Shown: one piece after another, positions 63,842-64,000 of the stretch
How the letters are laid out: each line of letters starts with the position of its first letter
Position numbering within the stretch: position 1 is the stretch's first letter
Assembly (NCBI GenBank): GCA_949152475.1
Contig: OX424555.1
Location: forward strand, 60,679,977 to 60,743,976
Direction of reading: 5' to 3'
Length of the DNA: 64,000 nucleotides
Source of the DNA: Terebella lapidaria
Lineage: Eukaryota > Annelida > Polychaeta > Terebellida > Terebellidae
Made by a program: the position numbers and the translations under genes
Notes under the pieces: model-generated
Databases searched by the model: none
The model's input: only the letters and a program-made list of their open reading frames with translations
What the model was told of the DNA's origin: nothing

Positions 63842-64000
63842 TTTGCTGATCAGTGGGCACAAGTACAGTCGGTGTCATCAGCGCACAAGGATTGATCATA
63901 CATCAAAAACTAACCCAGTATACCCATGTGGCTTATGGCTGCCACTACGTGCAATTAACCCGTATCAGTTACTATGGAGAGCAGATGGTATCAGTTACTA
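63842..64000 (+). other. Start of the HUWE1 3' UTR
   Basis: The 159 bp after the stop codon contain no AATAAA-type signal. The 3' UTR continues past the right edge. Confidence 0.5.

Noticed and set aside
13613-63841. let-7/miR-98 homologues in HUWE1 introns, as in vertebrates
   Set aside because: I looked for the let-7 seed-bearing 5' sequence (TGAGGTAGTAG) in the introns and did not see it.

Overview
The window is from an animal genome. Genes are split by GT-AG introns, the proteins are metazoan-specific, and intron and intergenic DNA is AT-rich with short TACATGTA-type palindromes and several transposon families. The HUWE1, Gi-alpha and ZAR1-like proteins are all divergent from vertebrate ones. 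A marine invertebrate, most likely a lophotrochozoan such as a mollusc or brachiopod, fits best, but the species cannot be fixed from this sequence.

Layout. (1) 1-4214, minus strand: the first three coding exons of a Gi-type G-protein alpha subunit; the rest of the gene lies off the left edge. (2) 6419-7662, plus strand: a small two-exon gene for a ZAR1-like 3CxxC zinc-finger protein. (3) About 8.4-11.1 kb: intergenic DNA with terminal-inverted-repeat DNA elements. (4) 12.45-63.84 kb, plus strand: a complete HUWE1 gene (giant HECT E3 ubiquitin ligase). I could place 79 coding exons with consistent splice phases, adding up to a predicted protein of 4741 residues from ATG 13613 to TAG 63841. 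It contains DUF908, DUF913, UBA, UIM, WWE, a BH3-like region, acidic segments, three UBM-like motifs and the HECT domain with its catalytic Cys.

The main discovery is in the HUWE1 introns. They hold 28 recognisable small-nucleolar-RNA candidates in five families, all on the host-gene strand: six U27-like C/D RNAs whose guide matches the 5' end of 18S rRNA; seven copies of a second C/D family; three copies of a third C/D family with complementarity to 28S rRNA; seven H/ACA RNAs, mostly in one intron, whose pocket fits an 18S site; and five copies of another hairpin-hinge-hairpin-tail H/ACA-like RNA. Terminal stems, box motifs, box-to-guide spacing and wobble-preserving changes between copies support the calls. 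In this animal HUWE1 therefore looks like a major snoRNA host gene, linking a ubiquitin ligase to ribosomal RNA modification.

Two HUWE1 introns also carry whole-looking DIRS-like tyrosine-recombinase retrotransposons (24.83-31.40 kb and 47.94-54.85 kb), both in the sense direction and both with the inverted terminal repeats and internal complementary region typical of that family. A short end fragment of the second type lies in another intron. The large intron at 35.4-41.1 kb holds a 1.5-kb inverted-repeat element, simple repeats and a tandem duplication that includes two of the H/ACA-like copies. Several short TA-flanked inverted-repeat elements (MITEs) are scattered through the introns.
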